A stretch of DNA of 34,323 nt from Pirellula sp. (GTDB taxonomy: Bacteria; Planctomycetota; Planctomycetia; Pirellulales; Pirellulaceae), in assembly GCA_021736575.1 (NCBI GenBank), contig JAIPFP010000037.1:1-34323 (forward strand), given 5' to 3'. This document shows, piece by piece, positions 1 through 9,084 of this stretch. The notes under the pieces are model-generated. The model was given only the letters and a program-made list of their open reading frames with translations. It was not told the DNA's origin and ran no database searches. The translations under genes and the position numbers were made by a program. Position 1 is the first letter of the stretch. Every line of letters begins with the position of its first letter.

Positions 1-938
1 AGTATCCCATTATCGCCGGTGTCGCCGACGGTCATCATCACCCCATTCGCATACTTGTAGGTGACGTTGTAGTCGATCGCGACGTTGTAGCCATTGGCGA
101 CGGTTGGCAACGTTGCTGCTCCGTTGATTTCGACTGGATAGGAATCGATTGCCCACTGTGCGATATCGATGTGGTGAGCTCCCCAGTCGGTCATTTGGCC
201 TCCCGAGTACTCGTACCACCAGCGAAAGGTGTAGTGCGAGCGGGCCTCAATGTAGGGTACATCCGGCGTTTGCCCCTGCCACAAGTTCCAATTGAGATGC
301 GCTGGGGGATTACGAGGCACGAACGCACCGCTTGTGACATTCTTGCCAAGCACGACATCTACCTTCTGAAGCTTTCCAATGCGGCCCGATCGGACCATTT
401 CGACGGCGAGCCGAAAGCGATCGTCGCTGCGCTGCCAGGAACCGACTTGCACCACACGTCCGGTTTCTTTCACGACTCTTGTGAGCAGCTTACCCTCATC
501 AATGGTCAGCGTCAGTGGCTTTTCACAGTAGACATCTTTGCCGGCACGGCATGCGTCGATCACCATTTTGGTATGCCAATGATCGGGACTACCAATCGTG
601 ACGACATCGACATCTTTGCGAGCGAGCAACTCGCGGTAGTCTTCGCTGCTGTGCGGGGTACTCCCAAAGGCAGCTTTTGCCTGATCGCGGACATTGCGAT
701 CCACATCACAGACGGCAACGATATCGCCGTACAACTGCGCTTTATTCGCAATCACACTCCCCTGGTATCGCAGGCCAATCGCACCAATGCCAATGCGTTC
801 GACCTTTTGAGGAGGCTTCTCTTGTCCCGCTGCCGTTTCAGGCGATAAGAAAACTCCCGGCAATGATGTGCCCAACACCGAGCCCCCTGCCAGCGTCGAT
901 GCGATGAAGGTTCTTCGAGAGAGCGATGAATTCGACAT
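1..938 (-). CDS. Gfo/Idh/MocA family oxidoreductase, secreted, 3' end outside window
   Basis: The reading frame is open from the ATG at 938 to the left edge (312 codons seen, no stop), so the gene is partial at its C-terminus. The start is supported by GGAG about 7 nt upstream. The N-terminus carries a Tat-like leader (LSRRTFIASTLAGGSVLG), then a Rossmann-type start (VERIGIGAIGLRYQG), the family's Glu-Lys-Pro signature (YCEKPLT) and the C-terminal-domain segment GAHHIDIAQW. Members use NAD(P) to oxidise or reduce sugars and sugar acids; planctomycetes carry many exported paralogues. The substrate cannot be inferred. It is followed upstream, on the same strand, by the DUF1559/lipoprotein pair, but the 161-nt gap gives no proof of cotranscription. 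Confidence 0.9.
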   Translation of the reverse strand, partial: MSNSSLSRRTFIASTLAGGSVLGTSLPGVFLSPETAAGQEKPPQKVERIGIGAIGLRYQGSVIANKAQLYGDIVAVCDVDRNVRDQAKAAFGSTPHSSEDYRELLARKDVDVVTIGSPDHWHTKMVIDACRAGKDVYCEKPLTLTIDEGKLLTRVVKETGRVVQVGSWQRSDDRFRLAVEMVRSGRIGKLQKVDVVLGKNVTSGAFVPRNPPAHLNWNLWQGQTPDVPYIEARSHYTFRWWYEYSGGQMTDWGAHHIDIAQWAIDSYPVEINGAATLPTVANGYNVAIDYNVTYKYANGVMMTVGDTGDNGI

Positions 939-1099
939 TTGGATCTCCAATGATTACCATCTGAACTTGAGAACCATTTTACCGTACAAGTGATTCACCC
1001 ACACTCGATATCGAGCTTTTCTCGACCGCCGCGAGAGTTTTGTCGACTATCTGCGAGCACGGGATAGGAGTGTTCTAGGGCGTCCAATTGTGCCAAAGA

Positions 1100-1552
1100 T
1101 TAGTTCTTGAGGTCGAACGAAAATTTGTTGCTACCCTTTTTTACTTCCGCTTGGAGCCCCGATGTCCCGGGCGCTGAGTACTTGCCCGGGATGAGACTCT
1201 TGAGCGGAGTTAAAGGAGAATAGCCCACCGTGTCGGCTTGATCCGCTGGCACAACTTTGGTCTTTACGCTTTTATCGACTTCGGTCTTTGTGATCATCAC
1301 CAAGTTGTTGCCAACAACGGCGCCATCCTTGGTTCCATAAGTCGATAACTGAGCAACACCTTTCGAGTCGGTGATGCCGTTGGCTGCGATCGGTTCCTCT
1401 GTTGTCACGAAGGTAACCGTTGCGCCTTCCAGCGGGCTACCTTGATAAGTCACGGAAACCTCAACCGGAGCCGTCGGGCGTTGCCCCTCGGGTGTACCGC
1501 AACCCAAAAAAACGCAAAGGCAACCCGTGACGCACCAATTCGATCTCGACAT
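1100..1552 (-). CDS. small lipoprotein-like secreted protein with carboxypeptidase-regulatory-like fold
   Basis: A 150-residue protein with a short hydrophobic leader ending in a lipobox-like FLGC (Cys18; the -3 residue is Phe, so not a perfect lipobox). The rest, with VEVSVTYQGSPLEGATVTFV and a following turn/strand pattern (GITDSKGVAQLST), resembles the beta-sandwich of carboxypeptidase-regulatory-like domains. It lies 61 nt downstream of the DUF1559 gene on the same strand. Such small lipoproteins commonly sit next to DUF1559 genes in planctomycetes, so the two are probably cotranscribed. The function is unknown; an envelope-surface role beside the pilin-like neighbour is inference. Confidence 0.75.
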   Translation of the reverse strand: MSRSNWCVTGCLCVFLGCGTPEGQRPTAPVEVSVTYQGSPLEGATVTFVTTEEPIAANGITDSKGVAQLSTYGTKDGAVVGNNLVMITKTEVDKSVKTKVVPADQADTVGYSPLTPLKSLIPGKYSAPGTSGLQAEVKKGSNKFSFDLKN

Positions 1553-1613
1553 GTAACACCCAACTCAAGCGAGTAAAACTTTAGGAAAGTCCGAACATAA
1601 GCATCGATCCAGC

Positions 1614-2738
1614 TCAGTCCGGCACATTCGCTACCTCACCGCTACCGGCCGATCCAAGCGCACCCCAAACTCCGTAGAGACTAGGTCCTGAAGTTACCGG
1701 AACAGCAGACGAGTTTCCCGCATCGATCGAATTGGAGATAAATCGAACCGAACCGTCCATGAAACAGACACTCACGCCCCCCGTATGAAAACTCGCAGCA
1801 GAAAAAACACCACCGTTGGAATCCGCTGCGTTGTTCGCATCGTTGGTGCACGATGGACTGTTGGGTGCAAGAACGGTAGTAAATCCGGTTCGCTCTGGTT
1901 GCCCATCGGTCCAAAGAATTCCGAATCGTCCTTTCAAGGTTTGTCCTGGTGCAAACCGACCGCTGATGGCAACCGCTCGGCAATCGTTTGGATTGTTGCG
2001 AACGTTCGGTACCGAGGCTGTAAACCTACGAATGTCTTCCGTTCCGGTGGCTGCAAAGACAACTCCATTGTCATTATTTGAATTGTGAGCCGTTCGCTCG
2101 CTGAACGCAATCGTATTGCTCGTGCCGTCAGTGATGATACTCATTCCATTGCTGATGTTGGCAGCGAAAGGACCTCGGGTCTGTCGTTGACCGGCAGTAA
2201 GATCATTAACTTGGTCGCCGAGGCTTACCGCGTAGGAATTCGTTCCGTGCTGGCCCCACCGGGTCGGGATTGGTGTATCGGACGGACAATTGAAGGCGGG
2301 AATGGTCACCGACCAAGGAAAATAAGTGGGTTGATCCCCATCGATTCGAGGATACCAAGCGGATGGTCCGCCAGGCGCGAATACAAAGCCATTGACCACC
2401 TCGCCAGCCGTGATTCGAGAGGACAAAGCGGTTTGTTCCACAAATGGCAACATTGCAACGAATGGACTAAGTCGCTCGTAGTTCGCCAGGTTTCGTGTGC
2501 TTGGATTCACGAAGGCTCGTGTTCCTGTTCGAACCGAAATGAGTTTCTTGTAGGCACCTTCGTAGTTATGAATAGCCAAACCGATCTGCTTCAGATTGTT
2601 GCTGCATTGCATCCGACGAGCGGCCTCACGCGCGGCTTGAACCGCAGGCAACAACAACCCCACTAGGATCCCAATGATGGCAATGACTACAAGCAGTTCT
2701 ACCAGAGTGAATCCACGTTGTACCAACTTTGACTTCAT
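1614..2738 (-). CDS. DUF1559 prepilin-like N-methylation protein
   Basis: 374 residues from the ATG at 2738. The frame is open further upstream, but that extension lacks a leader-like start, whereas this Met gives the classic type IV prepilin leader [20 protein letters not shown] (cleavage expected after Gly9, Phe+1, Glu+5). After the hydrophobic helix comes the conserved [20 protein letters not shown] segment, and near the C-terminus the planctomycete H-X9-DG signature ([12 protein letters not shown]). These proteins are a large planctomycete-specific pseudopilin family; the exact role is not established, but the leader predicts processing by a prepilin peptidase and envelope location. The small lipoprotein gene follows at 1552. 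Confidence 0.93.
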   Translation of the reverse strand: MKSKLVQRGFTLVELLVVIAIIGILVGLLLPAVQAAREAARRMQCSNNLKQIGLAIHNYEGAYKKLISVRTGTRAFVNPSTRNLANYERLSPFVAMLPFVEQTALSSRITAGEVVNGFVFAPGGPSAWYPRIDGDQPTYFPWSVTIPAFNCPSDTPIPTRWGQHGTNSYAVSLGDQVNDLTAGQRQTRGPFAANISNGMSIITDGTSNTIAFSERTAHNSNNDNGVVFAATGTEDIRRFTASVPNVRNNPNDCRAVAISGRFAPGQTLKGRFGILWTDGQPERTGFTTVLAPNSPSCTNDANNAADSNGGVFSAASFHTGGVSVCFMDGSVRFISNSIDAGNSSAVPVTSGPSLYGVWGALGSAGSGEVANVPD

Positions 2739-3066
2739 GATTAAAAATTTCGCCTGAATGAAAAAAAGGAAGGAGAAGGGAGCCCCAATCGACATAAACA
2801 TCGACCTGCGCAAGATGGGCGGCCAATCCGACGCCCTAGAATAACTCAATCCTGTTTTTTTGGACAAGAAATTTAGAAAAAACCGGCATTTTTTGGGTTT
2901 CTTCGAATGCTAGAAATTCAGTCGGATGCAGTTGCGGCAGCCGCTGCATTCGGTGCCCCGGAAGCCATTGCAAAATTCGGGAATCGAAAGGGCTAGTCGG
3001 GAGCGTTCTGGCGAACTCATGTCGGCGATGCGGGCTACATCAGCGGATTGAAGCATTGTCGGCGGC
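2739..3066. other. 328-nt intergenic region, no gene recognised
   Basis: Between the DUF1559 start and the end of the TIM-barrel gene. It is A/T-tract rich near 2850-2900 (several runs of 6-7 A or T) and holds the promoter candidate listed separately. A 60-codon minus-strand frame at 2910-3092 overlaps the neighbouring gene and shows no ribosome site or family resemblance; I see nothing else. Confidence 0.5.
2838..2867 (-). promoter_or_regulatory. weak sigma70-like promoter candidate for the DUF1559 gene
   Basis: On the minus strand TTGTCC (2867-2862) is followed after 18 nt by TATTCT (2843-2838), about 100 nt before the DUF1559 start. Both hexamers match consensus at only four positions, and planctomycete promoters are poorly known, so this is a tentative call. 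Confidence 0.25.
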
Positions 3067-4014
3067 TTACGGCGCGGCCAACGGCGCGACAACTGGCTTG
3101 GGAAGCGCTGGCGCGGGTGGCGCGGGCTCCTGCGGCTTGGGCCCGCCTGATCCGGGCTGACGCAATTCCTTTTGAACCCACTCGAGGCCTTGCAAGTTGC
3201 CCTTGATCCCGTCGGCTGCGTCGACGGTGGGGCGTTCGTGGATGACGCCGATCGAACCTCGCCAGCCGCTCGCTTCGACGACGCGGATCATCGCCAGTTC
3301 CGACTCATCGGAGCCGATGAAGCGCACTGGGGGATACTGTGTGGTATCGGCTCTCATTCCGTTGAAATTCACCGCGAGCAGATAGGGCTGGATGCGTTTG
3401 AACAGAGCGGGGAACTCCGCCAGCGAGCCGCGCCAGTGGTGGAAATTGAAGACGATGCCCACGTTCGTCAGCCCATCGCGGCGCAGGCGCTCGATAATCG
3501 CGACTTGATGATCCTGCTCCTCAAACCAGGGCTCGCGGTGATTGTAGAGCCCCACTTTGCAACCAAGCGCCGCCGCATCTTCCGCGATAGGCCGGATGCG
3601 CGCCGCTTCGGCTTCGATTCGCTCGGCATCGTTCGTCACCGGGATAGCGCGTGATCCGCAAACCCAGAACTGTGGATGAATGCCGTAGCGCTTGATGGCA
3701 TCGACGATTTGCGGATTCCGTGCCGGATACCAGAACGCGGCGATTTCGACGCCGTGCTTCTTCGCTGCTTCGATTTCGGCATCGACCGCGCCGTCTCCGT
3801 TGTACGCGAACTTGCTCAAGCCAAGCTCTTGCAGCATCTGCATCCGTTCCTCTGGGCCGCGCTTTTTCGCATCCCACGGAGCCGCGATCCATAACGCGGA
3901 GATGTTCTTGCGGTCGAACAAGGACAGAGTGTCGTCCGCAATTGACTTAAGAGATGTGGTCGCGAGAAAAGCGACAGTGAGGAGGCCTATCAACGCGAGC
4001 GGTTTTGGTTTCAT
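3067..4014 (-). CDS. secreted sugar-phosphate isomerase/epimerase-like TIM-barrel protein
   Basis: 315 residues with an N-terminal signal peptide (MKPKPLALIGLLTVAFLATT, cleavage near ADDT). The body follows the xylose-isomerase-like TIM-barrel pattern: strand segments ISALWIAAP, HGVEIAAFWYP, CKVGLYNHREPW (Asn/His/Glu as potential metal ligands), NVGIVFNFHHW and YLLAVNFNGM, and a C-terminal SIGVIHERP. The last ~35 residues are a Pro/Ala-rich tail (QEPAPPAPALPKP) that looks like a cell-wall or unstructured extension. It is 14 nt downstream of the alpha/beta-hydrolase gene, as the last gene of a three-gene operon. Exported proteins of this fold are common in planctomycetes and their substrates are unknown; a carbohydrate-derived substrate is inferred. 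Confidence 0.78.
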   Translation of the reverse strand: MKPKPLALIGLLTVAFLATTSLKSIADDTLSLFDRKNISALWIAAPWDAKKRGPEERMQMLQELGLSKFAYNGDGAVDAEIEAAKKHGVEIAAFWYPARNPQIVDAIKRYGIHPQFWVCGSRAIPVTNDAERIEAEAARIRPIAEDAAALGCKVGLYNHREPWFEEQDHQVAIIERLRRDGLTNVGIVFNFHHWRGSLAEFPALFKRIQPYLLAVNFNGMRADTTQYPPVRFIGSDESELAMIRVVEASGWRGSIGVIHERPTVDAADGIKGNLQGLEWVQKELRQPGSGGPKPQEPAPPAPALPKPVVAPLAAP

Positions 4015-4028
4015 GGGTGGTCTTTCAC

Positions 4029-4892
4029 TTATGAGTTGATTGAGTAATGGAATGCCGTGAACTGCCGCAACGCTTGTAGGACCTCTTGCGGTCGGTCACG
4101 ATGAAGCTGATGGCCGCAGCCGGAGAAACGGACATGTTGGCATGATGATAGCGCGGCTACGGCGCTAGCCGCGTCGGCATCAGTCAACGCGCCACCAGCC
4201 GTCGGGTCACCTTGCAGCAAAAGCGTTGGACAATGAATGGACGCGAGAATATCCGCGACATCGTAGCCATCGAGCCAGCGGCCTTCGATGACCGGCGTCA
4301 GCAATTCGGGGGCTATCTGGCTAAGGCACTGGGCACTCCAATTCAATGAGGATCGGTCGCGAAGCTCGCCGAGTCGTTTCAAGCCGCCACCGTTCACGGG
4401 AATTCGGATATCGGCCAAGGCATCCGCGATTGCGGTTACGGTTCCTCCTCGCCGCGCGGCTTCTCGCATACCGATGAACTGCGTTTGCCATGCGCTGCCA
4501 GCGATGCGGTTTCCCATGGTGTGAAAAGGCGGGTCTTCGAGGACAATGCCCCGTACGCGATGTGGCAGTTCCGCAGCGACAGCAGCAGCGACCATCGCGC
4601 CCAGCGAATGACCAAAGACGATAAGCGGTCCGGCGAGTTCGTCACGTATCCATCGTACAACATCGTCGACGTAGTCCGTAACAAGATAACTATCAGCTCG
4701 CTCAGAGCCACCGTGACCCCGCTGATCGAACGCGACAACGCGCCAATCGTCTATAAGCCCTGGCAGCAATGGTTCCCAATCCTTGCCACAACGCGTTACG
4801 CCGTGAAGCAACACAAGCGTCGGGCCTTCGCCACCGAGTTCGACGTAGTGGAGTTTAGGCTGACTATTGGTATTTCGCCCAAAGATACTCAT
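4029..4892 (-). CDS. alpha/beta-hydrolase fold protein
   Basis: 287 residues, no signal peptide. The fold is shown by the oxyanion segment LVLLHGVTRCGKDW, the DQRGHGGSE strand-turn, the nucleophile elbow GHSLGAM (Ser96) and the C-terminal His context FSGCGHQLHRDRP; the acidic residue is probably in LLLQGDPTAGG. The start overlaps the end of the amidohydrolase gene by 4 nt (ATGA), implying translational coupling, so the two enzymes probably act on one substrate: an amidohydrolase and an esterase/C-C hydrolase-like step. The precise reaction is not readable; the family includes esterases, epoxide hydrolases and haloperoxidase-like enzymes. Confidence 0.88.
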   Translation of the reverse strand: MSIFGRNTNSQPKLHYVELGGEGPTLVLLHGVTRCGKDWEPLLPGLIDDWRVVAFDQRGHGGSERADSYLVTDYVDDVVRWIRDELAGPLIVFGHSLGAMVAAAVAAELPHRVRGIVLEDPPFHTMGNRIAGSAWQTQFIGMREAARRGGTVTAIADALADIRIPVNGGGLKRLGELRDRSSLNWSAQCLSQIAPELLTPVIEGRWLDGYDVADILASIHCPTLLLQGDPTAGGALTDADAASAVAALSSCQHVRFSGCGHQLHRDRPQEVLQALRQFTAFHYSINS

Positions 4893-6184
4893 CGTTCGCG
4901 TTTCACCACCGTTGGAAAAGATTTTGCAAGTTGCCCAGCTTTGATAATGCCTCCCTGCATGACCGCGATGAACTTCGTCCGATCTTCGAGCAGGCTGATA
5001 TCGGCGATGATATCTCCATCAACAACTAACACATCTGCGAGCTTGCCTTTTTCCAACGTACCAAACTCATCGCTTCGCCCCATTATTTCAGCACCTGTCT
5101 TGGTGGCGCAGGTGAGAACTTCGAGCGGTGTTAGGCCTACGTCTTTGACAAAGAAGGTCAACTCTCGCGCGTAATCGCCGTGTGGATTCCAGCCGAAACC
5201 GTAATCGCCCCCCATCCCCAGCCGACCTCCTGCGCGAAGAATGCGTCGGGCGCTTTCGATACCGCCATCGAGGGTTTCCTGATGTCCGTCGATCACACGT
5301 TGCGACAATCCAAATTCCGGACCAAGCTCGACGCTGGCCTTTTCAAAGTAAAGGGCCGGAACACACGGAACGTCGCGCTGCAACAAAAGATCTAATGCTT
5401 CGTCGTCCATGAAGGTTCCATGTTCGATGCAGTCATAACCGGCGCGCAGCGCATTCTTAATCCCCTCGGTGGCACGGCAGTGGCCGGTCACCTTGAGCCC
5501 ATGATTGTGCGCCGTGCTCACTACCGCATTCATTTCCTCGAAGGTCATGCACAGGGTATGGTGATCGTTGATGTCGGGAGACGCAGCGTCGCCAGTCGGA
5601 TAAGTCTTCACCCATTCCACGCCATCCTTGACCAGCGCACGGACTGCTTTGCGTGCATCGTCTTGGCCATTGATAATGAAGACGAGCCCTTCCATTCCGA
5701 TCTTCCGGAACTCGGGATTCCAGTCCATCAATCCACCGGCGGAACAAATCTCGCGGCCGCTTGCGGAAAGTCGCGGTCCAACAATGAGGTCTTCTTCGAT
5801 CGCCTTCTTCAACCAGAAGTCGACATTAAAAAGACAGCCACCTGAACGCGCCGCCGTATAACCGCACTCGATCGCCAACTTGGAATTGACCGAAGCCAAC
5901 AGCGATACGTATTCGACTGGGTACTTAATATCCAGATCTTCGAGCGCAGCGATGTTGAAGTAGGTAGCATGAAAGTGCGCTTCGACTAACCCCGGCATGA
6001 TCGTGCCGCCTCGAGCATCGATGCGTTCGACAGATTCGGGTACGTGAGGCGCATCCGCAGCCGGGCCGACGTAAGCAAGTTTCCCTGCTTCGACGAGGAC
6101 CACGCCATCGCGGACCGGTTGTGCACCCCTGCCATCGACGATCGTTCCGTTGTGAATGAGCAGCGAATGATCGGCCATTTTCAT
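4889..6184 (-). CDS. amidohydrolase family metal-dependent hydrolase
   Basis: 431 residues from the ATG at 6184, chosen because AGGAG lies 7 nt upstream. The amidohydrolase superfamily pattern is complete: N-terminal beta-sandwich (NGTIVDGRG...IDARGGTIMPG), metal ligands H70-F-H72 (VEAHFHAT), the probable carboxylated Lys in GVEWVKTYPTGD, His in KVTGHCRAT and CIEHGTFM, and the late Asp in MGGDYGFGWN, then the LEKGKLADVLVVDGD closing segment. This subgroup resembles imidazolonepropionase/prolidase-like amidohydrolases. No signal peptide, so cytoplasmic. It is the first gene of the operon with the alpha/beta hydrolase (4-nt overlap) and the exported TIM-barrel protein. The substrate is unknown. 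Confidence 0.92.
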   Translation of the reverse strand: MKMADHSLLIHNGTIVDGRGAQPVRDGVVLVEAGKLAYVGPAADAPHVPESVERIDARGGTIMPGLVEAHFHATYFNIAALEDLDIKYPVEYVSLLASVNSKLAIECGYTAARSGGCLFNVDFWLKKAIEEDLIVGPRLSASGREICSAGGLMDWNPEFRKIGMEGLVFIINGQDDARKAVRALVKDGVEWVKTYPTGDAASPDINDHHTLCMTFEEMNAVVSTAHNHGLKVTGHCRATEGIKNALRAGYDCIEHGTFMDDEALDLLLQRDVPCVPALYFEKASVELGPEFGLSQRVIDGHQETLDGGIESARRILRAGGRLGMGGDYGFGWNPHGDYARELTFFVKDVGLTPLEVLTCATKTGAEIMGRSDEFGTLEKGKLADVLVVDGDIIADISLLEDRTKFIAVMQGGIIKAGQLAKSFPTVVKRER

Positions 6185-6227
6185 CTACAGACTCCTGTTT
6201 AGAAACTCGAAAGTGGTAGGCGCAGTC

Positions 6228-6295
6228 CATGTGCCGTGTGGCTGGAAAGCGAAAGGTTTTTAGATCGCGGACGACACACGGAGTGTGCCTGCTGC
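6228..6295. repeat. REP family 2 element with degenerate inverted partner
   Basis: Positions 6269-6295, read on the minus strand, match the second GTAG-type REP of this window: GCAGCA head, then the imperfect palindrome GGCACAC-TCC-GTGTG and the tail CGTCC. A degenerate inverted copy (GTGCCGTGTGGC) lies at about 6230-6241. It sits in the spacer upstream of the amidohydrolase operon. See the copies at 22901-22927 and 24341-24367. Confidence 0.7.
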
Positions 6296-6371
6296 ATTGG
6301 GTACTCAGCGAAACAATACAGAATATTGTACCGGAACGATGACGCAAACATTTTTAGGCCTTATTTTAATT

Positions 6372-6394
6372 TAGGACGGCTTTTTCAGGCCGTC
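6372..6394. repeat. single REP family 1 hairpin downstream of the sialidase gene
   Basis: TAGGACGGC and AGGCCGTC arms around a T-rich loop: a slightly degenerate single copy of the 24-nt REP that frames the RAYT gene at 11473-12350. It lies about 30 nt after the stop of the minus-strand sialidase-like gene, so it could serve as a 3'-end hairpin for that message (inference); no clean U-tract follows. Confidence 0.7.
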
Positions 6395-6422
6395 TGCTTG
6401 GCCGTTCTTCAACACGGTCGGC

Positions 6423-8696
6423 TTATGGAGGCGCTGGCCATTCAATTCGCTTCTGACCAGATTGAGGCTCGAACCGACCAACATCCTCTAGTTTGCCGAA
6501 CATGATGCGGTCGGAGGAGCCTTTGTGATCGCTTTGCGTAACGGTGAGCCAAATCGTGCCGTCGTGTTCATGGAAGGTCGGATACTGAAATGAGTGCGGA
6601 GACTCGAAGCGGTATTTGCGTTCCCACGTCCTGCCGTCGCGGGAGATGTCCACGTTGAAGACGCTGCGATTGCAATCGTGGAAGCGAGTGTTTTCTTGCC
6701 AGCCGAGATAATAGACGCCGCCGAACTTGTCGAAGGTAGGCTTCGAATTGAGTCCGTTCGGCACAAAGGGTTTTGTTTCACCGACGGTCCACGTCTTGCC
6801 GTCTTTGCTCGTCGTGAAGTGATAGTTGCCCGCATCGTTGCGACAGATTGCCATCCAGGTGCCGTCAGGCAAACGGTTCACAGCCGACTCGCTGAGCTGC
6901 TGCGACTGCGGCTCGTTGTAATGTCCGATGATCTCGAAAGTCATGAAGTCATCGTGCAACACGGCGAGGGCGTTTTGTTTGCCGGGGAAGTTGTTGAGCG
7001 CCACGTATCGCCGACCGTCGAACTCTTTGAATGAATCGAAGATGTAGAGCCCTTCGCGAACCGGCGGCTTCTTGAAGCCCTGCGCCGCAGCGTCGGCATG
7101 GAAATGACGAGGCTCCATGTCGAAGGTCCCCGCCGCCGTCTTGAGCTTCGCCTTGTGGATGCTATCCTCGAAGGCCTGCGTGCGAAGATCGAAGTCACGA
7201 AACCACGTCACCGCTTGTTCCTTGGCCGGTTGGCTGCAGAAGAAAGTCCGCAGCGTGTGGTCGTCTTTGCGAATGATGCGAGGAACGAAGACCTGCGCCT
7301 CCGGCAAGGTGACGTTCGCAAACGCTTGGCCTGCTTTAGCCATCGGGATGGTCTTTTCCACTGCCAGCGTCTTCAGGTTCACCACCGTCAGTACGCAAAC
7401 CATCGCAACACCAGCGCCGTGTCCGGGAGCGACATCGTTATCGTGCTCGACGATGTATGCACGCTCACCGATGCAGACGAACTCCGCATCATGCGCCCCT
7501 TTCATCTGCGGCGCAGTTACCTTGATGAGACGCTGCATGACAATGTCACCCGCCAGCGCCGCGTCCCAGTTGGCAGTGAGGTACGATGGCTTGTCGAGCT
7601 TGTTAATGGTCTGCGCGAGCGTCACGGCACCCGAGACGTTCTTGCCTGCAAGCACATCTTCCTCGCGGAATTTTGCGAGCAAGATTTCGCCAACACCTTG
7701 CCGGTCGCGATCGTAAGTCACCCAAATCAATCCATCGCGATCCTGCACACCGTCGGGATAAGAGACACCTCTGCGCTCATCCAGTAGCAGCCCCTCGTTC
7801 CACGTCGCACCATCATCCGTCGAAACATGGGCGGTGAGATGACTGCGCCCGGTGAACTTGTAATGATTCACCAGCAGCAGATTGCCCGAGGAGAGGCGGC
7901 GGATGAAGAACCGCGATCCGGGATTCCTAATGCCGCTGGCCCTCGCTTCGTTCCATGTCCGTCCTTTGTCGCTGGAGTGACTCTCCCAAAGAAAGCCGCT
8001 GCCGGTGCGAATGAGCATCCACAAGCGGCCATCTTGCAGTTCCGTAATCATGCACTCCAGCGCCCACTCAGGTGCTTTCACCGCGCCGTGAAGTTTCCAT
8101 GTTTTGCCCTCATCGGTCGAAATGCCTACGCCTTGCAGTTGCTTCGGTCCAGCAAACCAATCGTGAATCGGCTCCACTGCATGCGTCACCGGCATGATCC
8201 ATTCCCCGGAGGAAAGCACCGTCGGCTTGTTCATCCGGAAAGCGTACGGACCCTCGTAGCCGACGCGAAACTCGGTACCGAACACAGGCTTCGGAGCATC
8301 CGGGTTGTCGCAGATACGCGCCCAGACATCATGCTTCGGGATCTCGTTGTTGCCGCGATTGAAAACATACCAGAGCCGCCCCTTCGGATCGATCCAAAGC
8401 GTGGGGTCGAAAACGCGGGTGCCATCACTCGACGGCAAAGCGATCGCTTCGGGCGGCGTGAAGGTCTTGCCATCATCGTCTCTGTAGGAAAGCACCACCG
8501 TGTTATCCGGTGCCGGCTCCTTTGGCCCGCCGGTGAACCACGAGGCAAAGACTCGCCCCTTCGCGGTGCGTTCGATGCCGGGAATGCCTTGCCATGTGCG
8601 TTGGGTGAGATCAATCGCCACGCGGCTGTCAGCGGCTTGCGCCATCGCATCTGTGACGACAAGGAACAACGATGAAAATAGTAGTAGAGTTCTCAT
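6423..8696 (-). CDS. secreted sialidase-like (BNR/Asp-box) protein
   Basis: 757 residues from the ATG at 8696. The frame is open 76 codons further upstream, but this Met begins a clear signal peptide (MRTLLLFSSLFLVVTDAMAQA) and is therefore preferred. At least five Asp-box motifs (S/T-x-D-x-G-x-T-W) are visible: SYRDDDGKTF, STDEGKTW, SSDKGRTW, STDDGATW and TSKDGKTW. They are distributed over both halves, so the protein seems to contain two propeller-like modules: residues ~30-350 (sialidase-type, with IERTAKGRVFASW near the start) and a second ~400-750. It probably hydrolyses or binds exported glycans; whether it is a true sialidase or another exo-glycosidase/lyase cannot be decided without the catalytic Tyr/Glu/Arg triad being aligned. 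Confidence 0.85.
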   Translation of the reverse strand: MRTLLLFSSLFLVVTDAMAQAADSRVAIDLTQRTWQGIPGIERTAKGRVFASWFTGGPKEPAPDNTVVLSYRDDDGKTFTPPEAIALPSSDGTRVFDPTLWIDPKGRLWYVFNRGNNEIPKHDVWARICDNPDAPKPVFGTEFRVGYEGPYAFRMNKPTVLSSGEWIMPVTHAVEPIHDWFAGPKQLQGVGISTDEGKTWKLHGAVKAPEWALECMITELQDGRLWMLIRTGSGFLWESHSSDKGRTWNEARASGIRNPGSRFFIRRLSSGNLLLVNHYKFTGRSHLTAHVSTDDGATWNEGLLLDERRGVSYPDGVQDRDGLIWVTYDRDRQGVGEILLAKFREEDVLAGKNVSGAVTLAQTINKLDKPSYLTANWDAALAGDIVMQRLIKVTAPQMKGAHDAEFVCIGERAYIVEHDNDVAPGHGAGVAMVCVLTVVNLKTLAVEKTIPMAKAGQAFANVTLPEAQVFVPRIIRKDDHTLRTFFCSQPAKEQAVTWFRDFDLRTQAFEDSIHKAKLKTAAGTFDMEPRHFHADAAAQGFKKPPVREGLYIFDSFKEFDGRRYVALNNFPGKQNALAVLHDDFMTFEIIGHYNEPQSQQLSESAVNRLPDGTWMAICRNDAGNYHFTTSKDGKTWTVGETKPFVPNGLNSKPTFDKFGGVYYLGWQENTRFHDCNRSVFNVDISRDGRTWERKYRFESPHSFQYPTFHEHDGTIWLTVTQSDHKGSSDRIMFGKLEDVGRFEPQSGQKRIEWPAPP

Positions 8697-8835
8697 GGAG
8701 TGAAATGCTAACAGCCTGCCGAATGGGTCGCAATGGAATTGTTCAGGGAAGCTCACATTTGCTTTCATCGCTTTCCGTTCAGTAATTGAAATCGGCGGAT
8801 TGCGTCGGTGTAGATCGGCACGAACATAAACGAAA

Positions 8836-9084
8836 GTGGATCGAGAGCGGGTGAAGCAGGCCAGCCGCAGCCTGCTGGAATCCGTCCAGAAACTAATCGC
8901 CCCGCTGGAGCGTTGGACAGACAAAGAACAGACTCAGGCCGAAGTGGAGGTGTTCATACTCGACCACGTTTACGCCACGTTACCTTCGCCACCATTCACT
9001 GACGAAGAAAAGCAGTCTGTAGCCAATCGCGTTTACCAGCACATCTGGCAACAGAGTATTGGTTCCCATACTATTGCCGCGTAA
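8836..9084 (+). pseudogene. probable C-terminal remnant of a type I restriction enzyme R subunit
   Basis: An 82-codon frame beginning with GTG; an in-frame TAA lies directly upstream at 8827, so no longer protein is encoded. The sequence ERWTDKEQTQAEVEVFILDH followed by LPSPPFTDEEKQ and VYQHIWQQS resembles, from memory, the extreme C-terminus of HsdR-type restriction subunits. No methylase or specificity gene is nearby, so if the resemblance holds this is a leftover of a lost restriction system. Alternatively it is a small free-standing gene of unknown function. A truncated toxin follows, marking this stretch as a decayed defence-gene spot. Confidence 0.5.

Noticed and set aside
171-848. Long plus-strand frame of 225 codons
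   Set aside because: It lies fully opposite the Gfo/Idh/MocA gene, whose motifs are clear; the plus frame shows no family.
1004-1015. Palindrome CTCGATATCGAG followed by T-rich sequence, and a nearby CTCTCG hairpin
   Set aside because: Considered as a terminator for the lipoprotein gene, but on the minus strand no U-tract follows either hairpin.
2910-3092. 60-codon minus-strand frame with a Cys-rich end (CSGCRNC)
   Set aside because: It overlaps the end of the TIM-barrel gene, has no ribosome site and no recognisable fold; the Cys cluster alone is not enough for a metal-binding call.
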